The position numbers and the translations under genes were made by a program. From the NCBI GenBank assembly GCA_965220465.1, contig CBDCPZ010000024.1:62001-126000 (forward strand): 64,000 nucleotides of DNA, written 5' to 3'. Source of the DNA: JAHDHW01 sp965220465 (GTDB lineage: Bacteria; Bacteroidota; Bacteroidia; Chitinophagales; Saprospiraceae). Positions 53,683 through 62,157 of this stretch are shown piece by piece; the stretch's first letter is position 1, and the number at the start of each line of letters is the position of its first letter. Under the pieces are notes generated by a model that had not been told where the DNA came from, did not search any database, and saw only the letters and a list, made by a program, of their open reading frames with translations.

Positions 53683-53689
53683 GAGAAAA

Positions 53690-53776
53690 ATAGTTTTAAG
53701 TTTTAAGTTCAGAGTTTGAAGTTTGTGGTTTTCTAACCGTTTTACATTCTAACCTCCTAACTTTCTAACCATATGT
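53690..53776. repeat. Intergenic word-repeat tract
   Basis: Words gttttaagttttaagttcagagtt and agtttgtggtttt are followed by ctaaccgtttta and ctaacctcctaactttctaacc, approximate complements of the first half. It lies at the downstream end of the 450-aa gene, between it and the DUF58 gene. Confidence 0.6.
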
Positions 53777-53779
53777 TTT

Positions 53780-55132
53780 TTAGTTCATCAAATATTGCAA
53801 TGCAGTATCATTTTTGAAAAATGGTTTCAATTTTTCAAAAGGTATTTTAATGGTTTGCCTTCCATAAACACTGTCAAAAGGAGTGCAAAAAGCAAGACCA
53901 TCTTTATGAACTACAAAATAAGGGAAGTCTTGTTTTGACAACCATTTTCTAAATTCATAATCATGGTAAAGTTCATGCTGGTCAATTTCTTCGTTGATGT
54001 ATTTGGCCACAAATGCTGAGGTATCAAATCCTTCTTTGAAAATGTCTTTTAAAGAAATCTCTTGGCCCTTTTTCAAATCAAAATTAAACGATCGTCCATC
54101 CAATCCTTTTGTCCAGGTATTTTCAAAAGTCATAAAACCACTAATAAAATGTTTGTCATAAAAATCAACATCACTCCATGCATAAGCGCGAATCGAAGAT
54201 CGCATTTCCGGTTTTGTAATCGTTCCAACAGGTCTCGCTTCAAAAGAATACTGTTGACAGTTTTTCACCCATTGAGTGGTCAGATTGTCCATCCAATTAT
54301 TAAAGTTACTATTTGGAATCCGTGGGAAAGTAATGTCATAATTGGTGACATAATCTGCATATTCGATACAGTCAATTTCCAGGTTTTCTTCTATTAAAAA
54401 CAAGGTTGGTGATCGCTGACCATCTGCACTAAAAAAGTTTGCGGAAATACTGTTTTCATTTTTAAAAACACCTTCCAACGTTCCTTTCCGTTTATTTTTA
54501 TCATCTGTGATGATGATATTCAAGTTATCAAGGTCAATAATTTCCCCTTCCAACGAATAACTTTTATTGTCTACTTCAAAATACGCAGTCCCTTTTAGTC
54601 CGTTTTGACCATCTTTTTGTAAAATCAAATTTACGGAACTCCCGTATATCGCACCTTGATAAATCCGAATCCATTTATCAATTCCACAAGGTGTTGAATT
54701 TAGTTCTTCAATGGGCACCTGAGTCAGAAAAACCGAATTCCCGATGCTATTGTCATAATTACTCCAGCTGAGTTGAATGTTTTTACCTTCGATATAACCT
54801 TCAAATTGCCCGGTGACGGCAGCATTTTTATCAACTTCAAGCAAGGTAAGCTCATTTCCGTTCAACTCTCCCTCTAACCTGAGTCGCTCCCTACTTTTCA
54901 AATAAGTCAACAATCCCTTACAGGATTTTCCGTCATATGCCAATGTAACTGCAATATCATTGATACCATCGATTCGCCCTTTATAATGCTCGATCCATTC
55001 AATCTTTTTCGGTTTTGAAAAAAAACTATAAACCGTTTTATCGGTCAATGTAGTTTGAGCATTGAGGCATTGAAAATAGCTCGCAACAATAACTACTGAT
55101 ACCAAAATTCTTTTCATTTTCTTCGAAATCAT
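53780..55132 (-). CDS. Exported protein with RsiV-like C-terminal domain, inserted in Bat operon
   Basis: 450 aa (perhaps from Met6, MKRILVSVVIV). A signal peptide ends near LNAQ. The middle is repetitive beta structure (GRIDGINDIAVTLAYDGKSCKGLLTY; GAIYGSSVNLILQKDGQNGLKGTAYF). The last 160 residues resemble DUF3298/RsiV domains (AYAWSDVDFYDKHFISGFMTFENTWTKGLDGRSFNFDLKKGQEISLKDIF). It lies between moxR and DUF58, which are normally adjacent. Function unknown; RsiV relatives bind lysozyme, but I see no anti-sigma part. Confidence 0.6.
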   Translation of the reverse strand: MISKKMKRILVSVVIVASYFQCLNAQTTLTDKTVYSFFSKPKKIEWIEHYKGRIDGINDIAVTLAYDGKSCKGLLTYLKSRERLRLEGELNGNELTLLEVDKNAAVTGQFEGYIEGKNIQLSWSNYDNSIGNSVFLTQVPIEELNSTPCGIDKWIRIYQGAIYGSSVNLILQKDGQNGLKGTAYFEVDNKSYSLEGEIIDLDNLNIIITDDKNKRKGTLEGVFKNENSISANFFSADGQRSPTLFLIEENLEIDCIEYADYVTNYDITFPRIPNSNFNNWMDNLTTQWVKNCQQYSFEARPVGTITKPEMRSSIRAYAWSDVDFYDKHFISGFMTFENTWTKGLDGRSFNFDLKKGQEISLKDIFKEGFDTSAFVAKYINEEIDQHELYHDYEFRKWLSKQDFPYFVVHKDGLAFCTPFDSVYGRQTIKIPFEKLKPFFKNDTALQYLMN

Positions 55133-55160
55133 TTATTGAAAATAGATTATGAACAAAAAA

Positions 55161-56159
55161 CTAAGGTACCTCTACCGCATTTAAAATCTGATTGATAATA
55201 TCCTCCTGTGTAACATTCTCTGCTTCGGCTTCATAAGTCAGGCCGATACGATGTCGCAATACATCATGACAAACACTTCGAACGTCTTCAGGAATAACAT
55301 AACCTCGTCGTCTCAAAAAAGCATAAGCTTTTGAAGCTATGGCCAAATTAATACTGGCGCGGGGAGAGCCTCCGTATTCGATGAGCGGTGCCAGGCTTTC
55401 AAGCCCATAGTCAGCGGGTTGACGGGTAGCAAAAACGACATCAATTATATATTGTTCAATTTTTTCATCCATGTACACTTTTCGGACAACTTCCCTTGCT
55501 CTCAGGATTTCCTCAAGAGTGGTTACCGCTTTGATTTTTTCAAAACTATCCTCCAGTAAATTGAGCCGAATGATCTGCCGTTCTTCTTCCTTGCTTGGGT
55601 AACTGATTTTTACTTTCAACATAAACCGGTCAACCTGGGCTTCCGGCAAAGGATAAGTTCCTTCCTGCTCGATCGGGTTTTGGGTAGCCAAAACAAGAAA
55701 AGGCTCTTCCAGTTTAAAAGTATTATTACCGATGGTCACTTGTCGTTCCTGCATAGCTTCCAGCAAAGCACTTTGTACTTTGGCAGGCGCCCGGTTGATC
55801 TCATCTGCCAAAATAAAATTGGCAAAAATTGGCCCTTTCCGAACGGTAAATTCATTGGTGTTCGGATTGTAAATCATCGTTCCGATAATATCTGCAGGCA
55901 GAAGATCAGGAGTGAACTGGATTCGGCTAAACTTACCGTGAGTAGCTGTTGCCAGCGTTTTAATAGCCAATGTTTTAGCAAGACCAGGAAGCCCTTCGAG
56001 GAGTACATGCCCTTTTGCCAACATTCCCAAGAGCAACCGCTCGATCATGTGTTTTTGACCAACGATAACCTGAGAAGTTTCTTCATTTAATTTTTCAACA
56101 AAAGCACTTTCAATATAAATTTGCTGGTTAATCGCTTCAATATCTACAGAATCCTGCAT
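55161..56159 (-). CDS. MoxR-family AAA+ ATPase
   Basis: 332 aa. Walker A GLPGLAKT (about 55-62), Walker B ILADEINRAP, sensor 1 ATQNPIEQEGTYPLPEAQVDRF and the C-terminal lid RGYVIPEDVRSVCHDVLRHRIGL are canonical MoxR/BchI-like. It acts as a chaperone-type ATPase for VWA partners. It heads the Bat operon, upstream of DUF58 and batA-D, but a 450-aa gene intervenes. It is divergent from the next gene (183 bp). Confidence 0.93.
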   Translation of the reverse strand: MQDSVDIEAINQQIYIESAFVEKLNEETSQVIVGQKHMIERLLLGMLAKGHVLLEGLPGLAKTLAIKTLATATHGKFSRIQFTPDLLPADIIGTMIYNPNTNEFTVRKGPIFANFILADEINRAPAKVQSALLEAMQERQVTIGNNTFKLEEPFLVLATQNPIEQEGTYPLPEAQVDRFMLKVKISYPSKEEERQIIRLNLLEDSFEKIKAVTTLEEILRAREVVRKVYMDEKIEQYIIDVVFATRQPADYGLESLAPLIEYGGSPRASINLAIASKAYAFLRRRGYVIPEDVRSVCHDVLRHRIGLTYEAEAENVTQEDIINQILNAVEVP

Positions 56160-56341
56160 GTCTATTTCAGTTTATTTTTTTAGTATCAATAAAATAACTT
56201 TACTTCGGATGCGAAATTGTCCAAAATGATTGTAAAATTGGCTGCAAATTTCTTAAATTTTTTGGACAATCCACAATTTATTGACTTGATCGGTAATCAA
56301 ATACATATCTTTAAAATAAGTTTAACAAAAAATATATTAGA

Positions 56342-57037
56342 ATGATTGAAAACGCTCAAAAAATAAGGCTCTCTTTTTTGTCCATTATATTGATTTTTTC
56401 TTCGCTGGCAGAGGCTCAAATTATACCAGGAAAAACAAATCGGGCAATTGCAGAGCAAGCAATAATAGACCTTCACGAAGGAGCATTGGTGGTTCGTTTG
56501 AAAAGCAAAAGAAATAAAATCGCCAAATTGGAAGAATCGCTGGCCAGCCCGGCACTAACAGATTCAGATAAAAAAAAGTTGACTAAAGAATTAGCATCCA
56601 CCATTGAAGAAAGGGACAAATATAATTTTGAACTTGCTGAATCGTTTGACGCTAACTATAAATTTTCGGCGGTTTATTTTATGTATGATACTGCAAGCAT
56701 TGCTTTAAAAAATGGTGAAAAAAGCGGATTCCTTTTAAATAAAAAATTAGAGGTTGATCCTGACATCACAATTACACAAGACTCCTTTTTTGTAATTTAC
56801 TCGGGAACATTAGATGCCACTAATACTACCGGTTTGGAAGCTTTGATCATAATGGATCGCCGGTTTGACGTTTTGCCGTCTCCATTCCCTTATTACATTA
56901 GAGTCAACGATTTGTGGCGAGTGTTTGGCCTTATTTTTTCGCCAAAAAAGGTAATAAAAAGGGATGCAAAAAAAGTCGTTTCAAAACTTGAATTCAATTT
57001 GAATGCTTTTTACAAACGCACTATAGCTAAACCTTAA
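56342..57037 (+). CDS. Exported protein, unknown function
   Basis: 231 aa. The leader (IRLSFLSIILIFSSLAEAQ) is a good signal peptide. Residues about 45-95 form a charged coiled coil (LKSKRNKIAKLEESLASPALTDSDKKKLTKELASTIEERDKY). The rest is mixed with no motif that I recognise (DANYKFSAVYFMYDTASIALKNG; FPYYIRVNDLWRVFG). It is alone on the plus strand between divergent moxR and the convergent 118-aa gene. Function unknown. Confidence 0.6.
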   Translation: MIENAQKIRLSFLSIILIFSSLAEAQIIPGKTNRAIAEQAIIDLHEGALVVRLKSKRNKIAKLEESLASPALTDSDKKKLTKELASTIEERDKYNFELAESFDANYKFSAVYFMYDTASIALKNGEKSGFLLNKKLEVDPDITITQDSFFVIYSGTLDATNTTGLEALIIMDRRFDVLPSPFPYYIRVNDLWRVFGLIFSPKKVIKRDAKKVVSKLEFNLNAFYKRTIAKP

Positions 57038-57047
57038 GTTTAGCAAA

Positions 57048-57404
57048 TCATTGTGAGGTATCAATCGGAAAAAAAGGACTTACCGGAGTGGTATCAATCG
57101 GCGGTCTGACTATGGGTCTCGTCGGTCGGTCAGGAGGAATAGGGCGGCTTATTGAATCAATAATCGTTCTGTTAATTGCTGTAGCTAAAATAATTGAATC
57201 TGCTAACTCACTCGCCCTGTTCAAAATGCGTTCCCGACATTTTGCCATCTGCTCTTTTCTAAATTTTTCAACTTTTTCGGTAACCTTGGTATCGATTAGA
57301 GCCTGAACTTCAGCTTCTTTTGATTTCTTTTTTTGAAAACCCATAGAAGGTGTCATCAAGCTGATTCCCAGTAAAAAAAAGAGTACTTTTTTGTAACGCT
57401 TCAT
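57048..57404 (-). CDS. Small secreted protein, unknown function
   Basis: 118 aa. A signal peptide (MKRYKKVLFFLLGISLM...GF) is followed by a charged helix with coiled-coil character (KVTEKVEKFRKEQMAKCRERIL) and a proline-rich end (RPIPPDRPTRPIVRPPIDTTPVSP). It overlaps the upstream 88-aa gene by 4 bp (ATGA), so the pair is coupled. No family recognised. Cell-surface or periplasmic location is likely. Confidence 0.5.
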   Translation of the reverse strand: MKRYKKVLFFLLGISLMTPSMGFQKKKSKEAEVQALIDTKVTEKVEKFRKEQMAKCRERILNRASELADSIILATAINRTIIDSISRPIPPDRPTRPIVRPPIDTTPVSPFFPIDTSQ

Positions 57405-57667
57405 TTCCTCAATCTTTTGTTGATTTCTTCCATTCTGACTATGATAATAGAATCTTTTGCTTTTTCAACTTCTTTATCAAAACGCAAATCACAAAGGTTG
57501 TCCAATTCAATTTGCAAGGGAATTATCTGATTTTTCGCAAGCGTATCCACCAATTTTAGTTGTGTCGAATTGAGGTATGGCGGTTCCTCGACGCAAGAAG
57601 TGGTCAAGCTCATAAACAGGAGAAAAAACGAAATTGACAGTGCCGTAAATAATTTATTTGTCAACAT
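57401..57667 (-). CDS. Small lipoprotein, unknown function
   Basis: 88 aa. The leader ends in LTTSC, a clear lipobox (Cys about 25). The mature part is a short charged helix with one CDLRF. It overlaps lptB by 14 bp and the next small gene by 4 bp. The three genes are therefore likely cotranscribed with lptB, but no functional link is known. Confidence 0.55.
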   Translation of the reverse strand: MLTNKLFTALSISFFLLFMSLTTSCVEEPPYLNSTQLKLVDTLAKNQIIPLQIELDNLCDLRFDKEVEKAKDSIIIVRMEEINKRLRK

Positions 57668-58400
57668 CGATCACCTTTTTTCTCAATTCGAAGTTTTTAC
57701 CAAGATACACCTTGCGAACCATTTCATCGGCTGCTAATTCCTCAGCAGTACCCGCTTTCAAAATACTTCCTTCAAACATCAGGTAAGCCCTATCCGTAAT
57801 CGAAAGCGTCTCCTGAACATTGTGGTCAGTGATCAAAATACCAATATTCTTGGTTTTTAACTTTGCAACAATGGATTGAATATCTTCCACTGCGATAGGG
57901 TCAATTCCCGCAAAAGGTTCATCAAGCAATATAAACCTAGGATCTGTTGCTAAAGCTCGGGCAATTTCGGTACGCCTTCTTTCTCCGCCTGAAAGCGTAT
58001 CGCCAAAGCTACTTCTCACTTTCTCCAAACCAAATTCATCGATCAGTAATTCCAGCTTTTCACGTTGTTCTTCTTTGCTCAATTTTGTCATTTCAAGCAC
58101 TGCTTTTATATTGTCCTCAACACTTAGTTTTCTAAACACCGAAGGTTCCTGTGGTAAATAGCCAATGCCTTTTTGCGCACGCTTGTACATCGGAAGATCG
58201 GTAATATCCGTATCGTCCAGATAAACCCTGCCGCCATTGGGTTTTATAAAGCCGACGACCATATAAAAAGAAGTCGTTTTTCCGGCTCCATTGGGGCCTA
58301 ATAGGCCAACTATTTCCCCTTGGTGAACCTCAACAGAAACCCCTTTCACTACCTTTCGGCGGCCATAAATTTTCATCAAATCCTCTGCCCTTAATTTCAT
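57654..58400 (-). CDS. lptB: LPS export ABC transporter ATP-binding protein
   Basis: 248 aa. Walker A GPNGAGKTTSFYMVVG, Q-loop GYLPQEPSVFRKLSVEDN, signature LSGGERRRTEIARAL, Walker B FILLDEPFAGIDPIAVEDIQ and the switch His in ITDHNVQETL are complete. The sequence is close to LptB, including the VRxxYLG-type C-terminus (VRKVYLGKNF). It powers LPS extraction from the inner membrane with LptFG, which are not here. It heads a small operon with two short genes. Confidence 0.95.
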   Translation of the reverse strand: MKLRAEDLMKIYGRRKVVKGVSVEVHQGEIVGLLGPNGAGKTTSFYMVVGFIKPNGGRVYLDDTDITDLPMYKRAQKGIGYLPQEPSVFRKLSVEDNIKAVLEMTKLSKEEQREKLELLIDEFGLEKVRSSFGDTLSGGERRRTEIARALATDPRFILLDEPFAGIDPIAVEDIQSIVAKLKTKNIGILITDHNVQETLSITDRAYLMFEGSILKAGTAEELAADEMVRKVYLGKNFELRKKVIDVDK

Positions 58401-58462
58401 CTTTTATTTTTCGATTTATTAATCTTTTTTATACAAACGTCTTTTTACGATGTTTGGCTGAT

Positions 58463-60064
58463 TTATTCCCTTAAAGTAATTTCCTCTTCAACATCCCAGT
58501 TTGCTCTCAGGTCCTTCAAAGTAACCATAAAAATTGGTTCAGGCTGAAGTTTGTTGTCGTAATCGCCGGTATCCCAGCGTTCATTTCGATTGAGGTCAGT
58601 TATAATTCTAACATAATAAGCTCCGGGAGTTATTGAATTAAAATCATGTTTAAATTCTTTTAAATCCTTAACCGAAAATTCTTTTACTAATTTACTACTT
58701 TTTTTAAAAAACAGTTGTATTACATAATGCTGAAGGCTGTCCAGACCTTTGACCGTCAGAAGGATATTGCCAAAATCTTTTTGTGGGGCCGCTTTGTATT
58801 TTTGTACAATCGTATCCTCATTGGTCAATCCGTAAATATCAGTTAGTGCAGTCGGAAGAATTTGTAACTGATAAAGAGAGTCTTGTTCCCACCGATATTT
58901 TAATTGCAATTCTCTTTGATCGAAGCTGATTTCCGGCACTAGCGGAATATCACTTGAATCTTTTAAAAAATATATTTTTGCTGAATCCACAAAAGTAATT
59001 GGATGATTGAGCTCAAAACGGATTGCATCGCTTGTGTTAATTTTAACCGTCTTGCTTTTTCGGCCAAGTGTCGGTAGGAGTTTACTTTTATTTAAAAAGG
59101 TCTCTTTTTCCGCAGCCTTTACAGCAATTGTATCAAAAAATAGTGTATCCTTATTTGCCAAAAGCTGCCATTCTTTTTCTCCGCTCCAATCATAATAGAC
59201 ATTAATTGTATCCGTATCATATTCATAAATTACGTTTTCAAGTTCGGCATCTGGTGTAAAATTAATGCCTATAGGCGTTTGGTTGAACGTTAGTTTTATC
59301 AATCCTGGCTGCATTTTCTTACTGGTGATTTTCAAAGGAGGCAATTCCTGAAAAAGAGCGATTGTCGGTAAAATCAAATTACTGTCACCTGACAAAATGA
59401 TGTTGTCATCAGGAAACCCAATCAATTCACTTTCCTGGTCGTAGCGATAATTGAGGTTGCTATCAAATAAAGCAAAAACTTTAAACGTATCAGACTTGAC
59501 ATTCTCAATTTTAAATTGACCATCTTCTCCGGTCTTTCCAAAATAAAAAGGCCGTTCAGTGCGAACAACCGTATCGGAAAGATTGTCATAAAGCATCAGC
59601 AAAACATCTTGCGAAGGCTCGCCGGTTAAAGCATCAACGATTTTTCCACCAACCTGTAATGAATCAATAAAATCTCCGGTAGAAAAAACAAATCGCAAAT
59701 CAGGGACTACGTTCCCCTCAGTATAATCTCTGACGGCCTCTCCAAAATTGATGGTGTAAGTGGCTTCTTGTCGAAGTACTTCGTCTTTATCAAATTCAAA
59801 ACGAATGGTTTTTTTCTTTTTTGAAACAATAGGCCTTTTAGCAAGCGGAGGAGATACCACTACTTGATTAAAAACGTCTTTCAAATCAACAAATTCATCA
59901 AAGGCTAAAACGATCTGCTGTTTTTCAAAATTGGTTTGATAATTTTTTGTGGAATTTGCTTCATCCAAAACAGGCGGTGTGATATCTTTTGGTCCTCCGG
60001 AAGGATTGCCAACGTTTGCACAAGCATAGAAAAAAAGGTAAATTACAAAAATTCTACTCATCAA
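58463..60064 (-). CDS. Ig-like (Big_5) domain lipoprotein
   Basis: 533 aa. The leader ends FFYAC followed by ANVGNPSGGPKDITPP, the hallmark of a widespread Bacteroidota family of Ig-like-domain lipoproteins. Residues about 30-130 are the Big_5-like domain (VLAFDEFVDLKDVFNQVVVSPPL; YTINFGEAVRDYTEGN). A second beta-rich unit (about 140-230) resembles a carboxypeptidase-regulatory-like domain, and a last repeat lies near 440-520 (PGAYYVRIITDLNRNERWDTGDY). Function unknown; surface location is likely. A TATATTTG box lies upstream on the minus strand (60170-60163), but without a -33 partner. Confidence 0.75.
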   Translation of the reverse strand: MMSRIFVIYLFFYACANVGNPSGGPKDITPPVLDEANSTKNYQTNFEKQQIVLAFDEFVDLKDVFNQVVVSPPLAKRPIVSKKKKTIRFEFDKDEVLRQEATYTINFGEAVRDYTEGNVVPDLRFVFSTGDFIDSLQVGGKIVDALTGEPSQDVLLMLYDNLSDTVVRTERPFYFGKTGEDGQFKIENVKSDTFKVFALFDSNLNYRYDQESELIGFPDDNIILSGDSNLILPTIALFQELPPLKITSKKMQPGLIKLTFNQTPIGINFTPDAELENVIYEYDTDTINVYYDWSGEKEWQLLANKDTLFFDTIAVKAAEKETFLNKSKLLPTLGRKSKTVKINTSDAIRFELNHPITFVDSAKIYFLKDSSDIPLVPEISFDQRELQLKYRWEQDSLYQLQILPTALTDIYGLTNEDTIVQKYKAAPQKDFGNILLTVKGLDSLQHYVIQLFFKKSSKLVKEFSVKDLKEFKHDFNSITPGAYYVRIITDLNRNERWDTGDYDNKLQPEPIFMVTLKDLRANWDVEEEITLRE

Positions 60065-60074
60065 AAATGTTTAA

Positions 60075-60150
60075 TATCAATAAAGTTTGTGGTTCGAAGT
60101 TCACGGTTTGTGGTTTAACTAAGAACTGTGAACTATAAACCATAAACTTA
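60075..60150. repeat. Intergenic word-repeat tract (inverted-repeat type)
   Basis: The half agtttgtggttcgaagttca-cggtttgtggttt is followed by gaactgtgaactataaaccataaact, whose reverse complement is the same words with about a quarter of positions changed. An RNA could form an imperfect hairpin of about 26 bp. It sits between the lipoprotein gene and xerD. Confidence 0.65.
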
Positions 60151-60194
60151 AATTCATCGCCGCAAATATAAGTCTTCTTTGATTTAACACGGCC

Positions 60195-61103
60195 TTAAAG
60201 TTTTCCTCTTGGATGAAAATTTAAAATTGTTTCTCTCAAATAATCGGTATCAAGGTGCGTGTAAATTTCTGTAGTGATGATGGATTCGTGGCCAAGCATA
60301 TCCTGAACTGCTCTGAGGTCAGCACCTCCTTCGATAAGGTGTGTTGCAAAAGAATGACGAAAAGTGTGCGGGCTTACTTTTTTTAAAATACCAGCGTTGC
60401 GGGCAGCCTCTTTAACATTCATAAAAACCATCTGGCGCGAAAGTTTTTTTCCTCTCCTATTTAAAAAAACAATATTTCCATCCTTTGGATTAATATTCAT
60501 TTGGCTTTGGCGAACCCCTTCGATATACAATTGGATATGTTTGATTGCATCTTCACCAATCGGTACGATCCGTTCTTTATCACCTTTACCAATCACCCTG
60601 ATCAATCCAATATCAAAGTAAATATTAGTTAACTTTAAATTGATCAACTCGCTCACCCGCAAGCCGCTTGCATAAAGCGTTTCGAGCATTGCACGGTTTC
60701 GAACGCCATGTGCTTCGCTGAGATCGATGGAATCCAACATTTTTTGAATTTCTTCATAACTCAGCACATCCGGAATTTTTCGTTCCAGGCGAGGGCCTTC
60801 TAAAAGTTCAGTTGGAACAGTTTCCATCAGATCTTCAACAAGAAGGTATTTGTAAAAAGCTTTTAATCCGCTGATGATCCGAGCCTGAGATCGTGCACCG
60901 AGGCCCAACTTGTTGATCCAAAAAATAAATTTTTCTAAATGGTTTAAAGTAACTTCCATCGGAGGCAAGTCGTAGGAATTTATCTCCAGAAACTCCACCA
61001 GCTTATTGACATCACGGAGATAAGCTTCGACCGAATTTTCAGACAATGCGCGTTCCAGCATGAGGTACGATTTAAATCCGTTGATGTAAGATGTCCAATT
61101 CAT
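60195..61103 (-). CDS. xerD: Tyrosine recombinase XerD
   Basis: 302 aa. The N-terminal SAM-like core-binding domain (1-90) precedes the catalytic domain with all residues: Arg in LYASGLRVSELINL, Lys in GKGDKERIVPI, HTFRHSFATH (His and Arg), LGHESI (His) and the Tyr in IYTHLD. With XerC it resolves chromosome dimers at dif. No dif-like site or integrase cargo is adjacent, so a housekeeping role is likelier than a mobile element. Confidence 0.92.
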   Translation of the reverse strand: MNWTSYINGFKSYLMLERALSENSVEAYLRDVNKLVEFLEINSYDLPPMEVTLNHLEKFIFWINKLGLGARSQARIISGLKAFYKYLLVEDLMETVPTELLEGPRLERKIPDVLSYEEIQKMLDSIDLSEAHGVRNRAMLETLYASGLRVSELINLKLTNIYFDIGLIRVIGKGDKERIVPIGEDAIKHIQLYIEGVRQSQMNINPKDGNIVFLNRRGKKLSRQMVFMNVKEAARNAGILKKVSPHTFRHSFATHLIEGGADLRAVQDMLGHESIITTEIYTHLDTDYLRETILNFHPRGKL

Positions 61104-61257
61104 TTAGGAATTCTTCCTTTCATTTAAATTGTTGGGCTAAAATGCAAATAGTTTATCTATAATATTTTATGCTTGCTTACTTTTCTCAAAAATAATTAAT
61201 GGATATTTTGAAAGCCCAATTTTTTATGTACTTTTAATTTAAACAAAAAAGCCCGAA

Positions 61258-62130
61258 ATGAGATTATTCCTTGGTTTTTTAGTCTTCCTGGTATGGGCAT
61301 CAATCGCTCGTTTATATTATGTTTGTGAAATAAAAAATCATTGTGGCGAGCCGATTGAACAACCGACTGAAGATCTGCGCCCAAACACCTTATCTCTTGT
61401 TATTGATGATACGGTAACTTTGCTCAAAGATTATCAACAATTCGCCTTTGGTCAGGACAGTATTCAACCTAATCTTTCAGAAAACAACAAAATTTATTTG
61501 GATAGCGTTGCTGGTTTTATGAAAAATGATACGCTGATAAATCTTTCGATCAAGGGCTTTTACCGAGAATCAGAGCGTGGCAATTCGTCTGGTATTTATG
61601 AAGACCTTGGTACTGCACGTGCAGCAGGCATTCGCGCTTTATTGATTAGCAGAAGCATCCCGGAAAGGCGAATTTCGCTGGAGTCTGAATTATATGATGG
61701 AGAAGAAATGTTGGAACCGCTCGCTTTTAATCTTTATAATACTGGAGATGCGATTCCGGATGAGTTCTCAAAAGTTCAGTTTAGTTTTACAAACATGACC
61801 TACTCCGATGCTAATTTTGAGCTCAACTCTGATGTCTTTTCACCTGGAGATGCTTTTAAGTTTTATGCAGATTCGGTCGTCACTTATTTTGAATTAAACC
61901 CTGAAAAAACGCTCACTATTATCGGGCATTGTGACAATTCAGGAACTGAAAAATACAATTATGATTTGGGTTTGCGAAGGGCGAAAAACTCCAAGCTTTA
62001 TTTTGAAAACATTGGCTTAAAATCTGAAATAATTAAACTCAACAGCAAAGGCGAGGCTGAACCTATCGCTCCAAATGATACAGATGAAAATCGTCAGAAA
62101 AACCGTCGGGTCAATTTTATTATTGAATAA
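61258..62130 (+). CDS. OmpA-family protein
   Basis: 290 aa. An N-terminal hydrophobic segment (RLFLGFLVFLVWASIARLYY) acts as signal or anchor. Residues about 180-290 are an OmpA peptidoglycan-binding domain, with TIIGHCDNSGTEKYNYDLGLRRAKNSKLYF and the conserved NRQKNRRVNF end. An earlier region (about 65-150) repeats the same fold in degenerate form (LSIKGFYRESERG...ARAAGIRALLISRSIPERRISLES). It likely tethers the outer membrane to the wall. It is followed 28 bp later by the coiled-coil HhH gene. Confidence 0.85.
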   Translation: MRLFLGFLVFLVWASIARLYYVCEIKNHCGEPIEQPTEDLRPNTLSLVIDDTVTLLKDYQQFAFGQDSIQPNLSENNKIYLDSVAGFMKNDTLINLSIKGFYRESERGNSSGIYEDLGTARAAGIRALLISRSIPERRISLESELYDGEEMLEPLAFNLYNTGDAIPDEFSKVQFSFTNMTYSDANFELNSDVFSPGDAFKFYADSVVTYFELNPEKTLTIIGHCDNSGTEKYNYDLGLRRAKNSKLYFENIGLKSEIIKLNSKGEAEPIAPNDTDENRQKNRRVNFIIE

Positions 62131-62157
62131 AAAACTTCTTTTTTAAACTATATCACT

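Noticed and set aside
60195..61103. XerD-type gene as integrase of a mobile island
   Set aside because: Size and residues match housekeeping XerD, and no attachment repeats, tRNA gene or cargo are nearby.
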